DNA of 11,462 nucleotides, from assembly GCA_028565635.1 (NCBI GenBank), contig JAOXYB010039196.1, positions 1,807 to 13,268 of the forward strand. The letters are read 5' to 3'. A program made the translations under genes and the position numbers. The notes beneath the pieces were generated by a model that searched no databases, had not been told where the DNA came from, and worked only from the letters and a program-made list of their open reading frames with translations. How positions within the stretch are numbered: the stretch's first letter is position 1; every line of letters begins with the position of its first letter. The stretch is from Phoronis ovalis. Its lineage: Eukaryota; Phoronida; Phoronidae. Of the stretch, positions 9,922-11,462 are shown piece by piece.

Positions 9922-10101
9922 CCAGTCCCAGTCCCAGCCCCAGGCCCAGTCCCAGCCCCAGTCCCAGTCCCAGTCCCAGCCCCAGCCCCAGCCCCAGTCC
10001 CAGTCCCAGTCCCAGCCCCAGCCCCAGCCCCAGCCCCAGCCCCAGCCCCAGCCCCAGCCCCAGTCCCAGTCACAGTCTCAGTCCCAGCCCCAGTCCCAGT
10101 C
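9922..10101. repeat. Hexanucleotide array, 30 units of CCAG(C/T)C
   Basis: Thirty uninterrupted 6-bp units are either CCAGCC or CCAGTC. Exceptions are CCAGGC (9940), ACAGTC (10072) and TCAGTC (10078). The two main variants cluster in blocks. The longest pure run is eight CCAGCC units (10012-10059), preceded by three CCAGTC (9994-10011) and three CCAGCC (9976-9993). Read on the minus strand the pure block is GGGGCT repeated, with G-tracts separated by two bases, so it has strong G-quadruplex potential there and i-motif potential on the plus strand. The 78-codon minus frame (9837-10073) starts at GTG and is mostly Gly-Ala/Gly-Thr repeat, so it is not a credible gene. Confidence 0.98.
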
Positions 10102-10293
10102 CCTGTGTGCGTTGTATGTTAATGCGGTTATCATTATTTTCCCACGGTCATGGCGTTATCAAAACTACATCGCATCCATTTTGTACTCAGAATTCGTTTT
10201 GATTTGTTCTCAACACTCGATGTTAAATATACCCTAAAACTAAAATCAATTATCATTAACGTACTAGGATATAAAGGTTTTAAAGCTTGGCAT

Positions 10294-10313
10294 TTAGTCA
10301 GAAAAATGACTAA
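10294..10313. repeat. Hairpin TTAGTCA-GAAAAA-TGACTAA
   Basis: Perfect 7-bp arms flank a 6-base A-rich loop, directly next to the 17-bp tandem duplication that follows. No T-tract follows, so it is not a convincing transcription terminator. Confidence 0.55.
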
Positions 10314-10345
10314 TGTCTACATCAAAGTAATGTCTACATCAAAGT
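10312..10345. repeat. Two-copy 17-bp tandem duplication
   Basis: AATGTCTACATCAAAGT occurs at 10312-10328 and again, identically, at 10329-10345. Identity of the copies points to a recent duplication. The 68-codon frame at 10150-10356 reads across it and has no recognisable domain. Confidence 0.95.
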
Positions 10346-10368
10346 ATGCCCTATAGAAGTGTGTCAGG

Positions 10369-10392
10369 TACGTTACATTGTACGTTACATTG
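10369..10392. repeat. Two-copy 12-bp tandem duplication
   Basis: TACGTTACATTG occurs twice in direct succession without a mismatch (10369-10380 and 10381-10392), 23 bases after the 17-bp duplication. Confidence 0.95.
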
Positions 10393-10393
10393 A

Positions 10394-10409
10394 TTAAGTA
10401 GTTAAGTAG
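10394..10409. repeat. Two-copy 8-bp tandem duplication
   Basis: TTAAGTAG occurs twice in succession (10394-10401 and 10402-10409), one base after the 12-bp duplication. Confidence 0.85.
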
Positions 10410-10969
10410 CCCCGAATAACTGAGCTGATTTTTTTAAATAAAGAAATTCGTTTAACTTAAATTGAACGTAAGAAGATTGGTTCTCCTTTCATAGTCCGTT
10501 TTTGATAAAACGTTCATCAAGGCAGCAGTAGACCCCCCCCCCCACATGACCTAGTGCCACATGCGAGCCAGCATTAAAAGCAACAGCTATGAAGGTATTC
10601 TGACATTATACAAGATGTCAAATTACTCATACCCTGTAAAAGAGCTGAAACTATCTAAGTTGTGAAAACTCTGAAAAAAGTAGTACAAACTCCCTTTTTA
10701 ACAACAGAACAGCTTGCAGTCATAACTTTCTTTCTCGTCATTTTCTGCGCAGTTCCTTCGAATTTATTTCAAATCAATGTTAGCGCATATTTCAGAAATA
10801 TAAATTTAAATGCTTACACATTTTAGGAGCCCTTAATCTGTGTTCTCTAAACTCTCAACGGTATGCACATGGTTTTTGACAGGGCAGACATTTTAGAATT
10901 AAAAAAATATAAAGAAATATAAAAATTAAACTAAAATGTAATAATGATAAAGGAATCTAAAATATGGAA
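10410..10969. other. AT-rich non-coding stretch with a C11 tract
   Basis: I see no gene. The only distinct item is an uninterrupted run of 11 C at 10533-10543. Confidence 0.65.
10533..10543. repeat. C11 homopolymer tract
   Basis: Eleven consecutive C in AT-rich surroundings. Read-length or polishing errors are common at such tracts, so the exact length may be unreliable. Confidence 0.9.
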
Positions 10970-11077
10970 GCACAAAAGATTGTCGGAAATCAGTCCCGGA
11001 AACTAACACTGTTAACAATCCTTTGCCCGGTTCAGTCGGAGATGTGGTACTGGACCGCGCAAAAGATTGTGTGAAAT
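10970..11077. repeat. Spaced imperfect direct repeat, 21 bp
   Basis: Positions 10970-10990 and 11057-11077 match at 18 of 21 bases (consensus GC-R-CAAAAGATTGT-N-N-GAAAT), 87 bp apart. The spacing is close to the 93 bp of the duplication at 5581-5737, but the sequences differ. It may mark an old duplication whose remainder has diverged. Chance is less likely, but possible. Confidence 0.5.
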
Positions 11078-11303
11078 AAATAAAGATCCGATGCAACGAC
11101 TATGTGGATTCGAACTTGTAACAATAATTAAGCAAGCGACAAGCAGTATTTGTACAAGACTGGGATCGATCTCGTGTAAGAGGGTCATATGTAATCATGC
11201 TAAAAACCTCTGTGAAGAAATGCGAAGGAAAATGATCGAATGAACAGTTTAACTCTTATTTGAAAAATGGCAACTCAAAAGTGCAATAAGTCATAAGGTA
11301 GAC

Positions 11304-11394
11304 TTTTTTATATTTTTACTATCATATATATGTTGAGTATTAGCTTGTGGACGGCAAACACCCAACATATATATGATAGTAAAAAAAAAAAAAA
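11304..11394. repeat. Long fold-back hairpin (MITE-like or pre-miRNA-like)
   Basis: Positions 11304-11345 pair with 11353-11394, giving a stem of about 42 bp with a 7-base loop (11346-11352). The core is perfect over 23 pairs: 11313-11335, ending ...ATATATATGTTG, with 11363-11385, starting CAACATATATAT... Towards the loop there are mismatches at 11336/11362, 11339/11359 and 11342/11356 and a G-T wobble at 11345/11353. The T-rich outer stem has two A-A mismatches (11312/11386 and 11310/11388). This is far beyond chance. A short non-autonomous fold-back transposon, or a hairpin RNA derived from one, would fit. No flanking target-site duplication is obvious. Confidence 0.9.
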
Positions 11395-11399
11395 AAAAA
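11381..11399 (+). repeat. A19 tract
   Basis: Nineteen consecutive A overlap the outer right arm of the fold-back hairpin and extend past it. It could be slippage growth of the arm or a poly-A tail. No AATAAA lies within the 40 bases upstream, which argues against a retroposed transcript end. Confidence 0.9.
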
Positions 11400-11462
11400 T
11401 TCGAGATAATTAAAAACACTGATGTAAAAGACATAAAAAAGAGAATTAAACATTTTTTTTTT
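11400..11462. other. AT-rich window end with T10 run
   Basis: Nothing recognisable is present. The window ends inside a T run (11453-11462), so its true length is unknown. Confidence 0.7.

Noticed and set aside
9837-10073. Gly-Ala/Gly-Thr rich protein on the minus strand
   Set aside because: It is a direct reading of the hexamer array with a GTG start and an unrelated short tail.
8399-10276. CTAGGATATAAA at 8399 and 10264 as partial copies of the 39-bp palindrome arm
   Set aside because: The shared 12-13 bases are within chance expectation for AT-rich DNA of this length, and there is no inverted partner at either site.
10150-10356. 68-codon ATG-started frame
   Set aside because: No recognisable domain, and its end is made of the 17-bp tandem duplication. 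The length is compatible with chance.
11103-11118. GGATTCGAAC as the B box of a minus-strand tRNA or SINE
   Set aside because: The flanking bases do not form a T-arm stem and no A box or cloverleaf fits upstream.

Overview
This window looks like non-coding DNA from a eukaryotic nuclear genome. It is strongly AT-rich, with G+C around one third by eye. In 11.5 kb no open frame exceeds 129 codons, and the two longest are by-products of a tandem repeat. Stop codons are dense in all frames, and I see no operon-like gene packing, Shine-Dalgarno-led frames, rRNA, tRNA or CRISPR array. Minisatellites, a G/C-rich hexamer array, fold-back palindromes and poly-A/poly-C tracts suit an intergenic or intronic region of an animal. 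An AT-rich invertebrate such as a mollusc is plausible, but nothing here fixes the taxon.

Layout. Positions 1-720 are plain AT-rich DNA. Positions 721-996 (minus strand) hold the only non-repetitive open frame with protein-like composition. Its start-proximal part lies in a G+C-rich patch (54 of 110 bases G+C at 901-1010), and a GC-rich inverted repeat overlaps it at 950-1009. From 1010 to about 5190 I find nothing beyond short, chance-level palindromes. Positions 5195-5334 hold nested short inverted repeats, and 5581-5737 hold two diverged copies of a roughly 60-bp sequence 93 bp apart. Positions 6338-6612 are a 25-unit minisatellite with an 11-bp unit. Positions 7448-7486 are a perfect 39-bp palindrome between two copies of TTCTCTT. 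Positions 9922-10101 are 30 tandem hexamers CCAG(C/T)C. Positions 10294-10409 hold a hairpin followed by three separate two-copy microduplications. Positions 10970-11077 carry a spaced 21-bp direct repeat. Positions 11304-11394 form a long fold-back hairpin whose right arm runs into an A19 tract.

No genes work together here, because no gene can be supported with confidence. The interest is structural: two satellite-type arrays that both vary by C/T substitution at a fixed unit position, and two long hairpins. One hairpin has features of a tiny insertion, and the other has the geometry of a MITE or a pre-miRNA-like fold. I found no evidence of a new multi-gene biological system.
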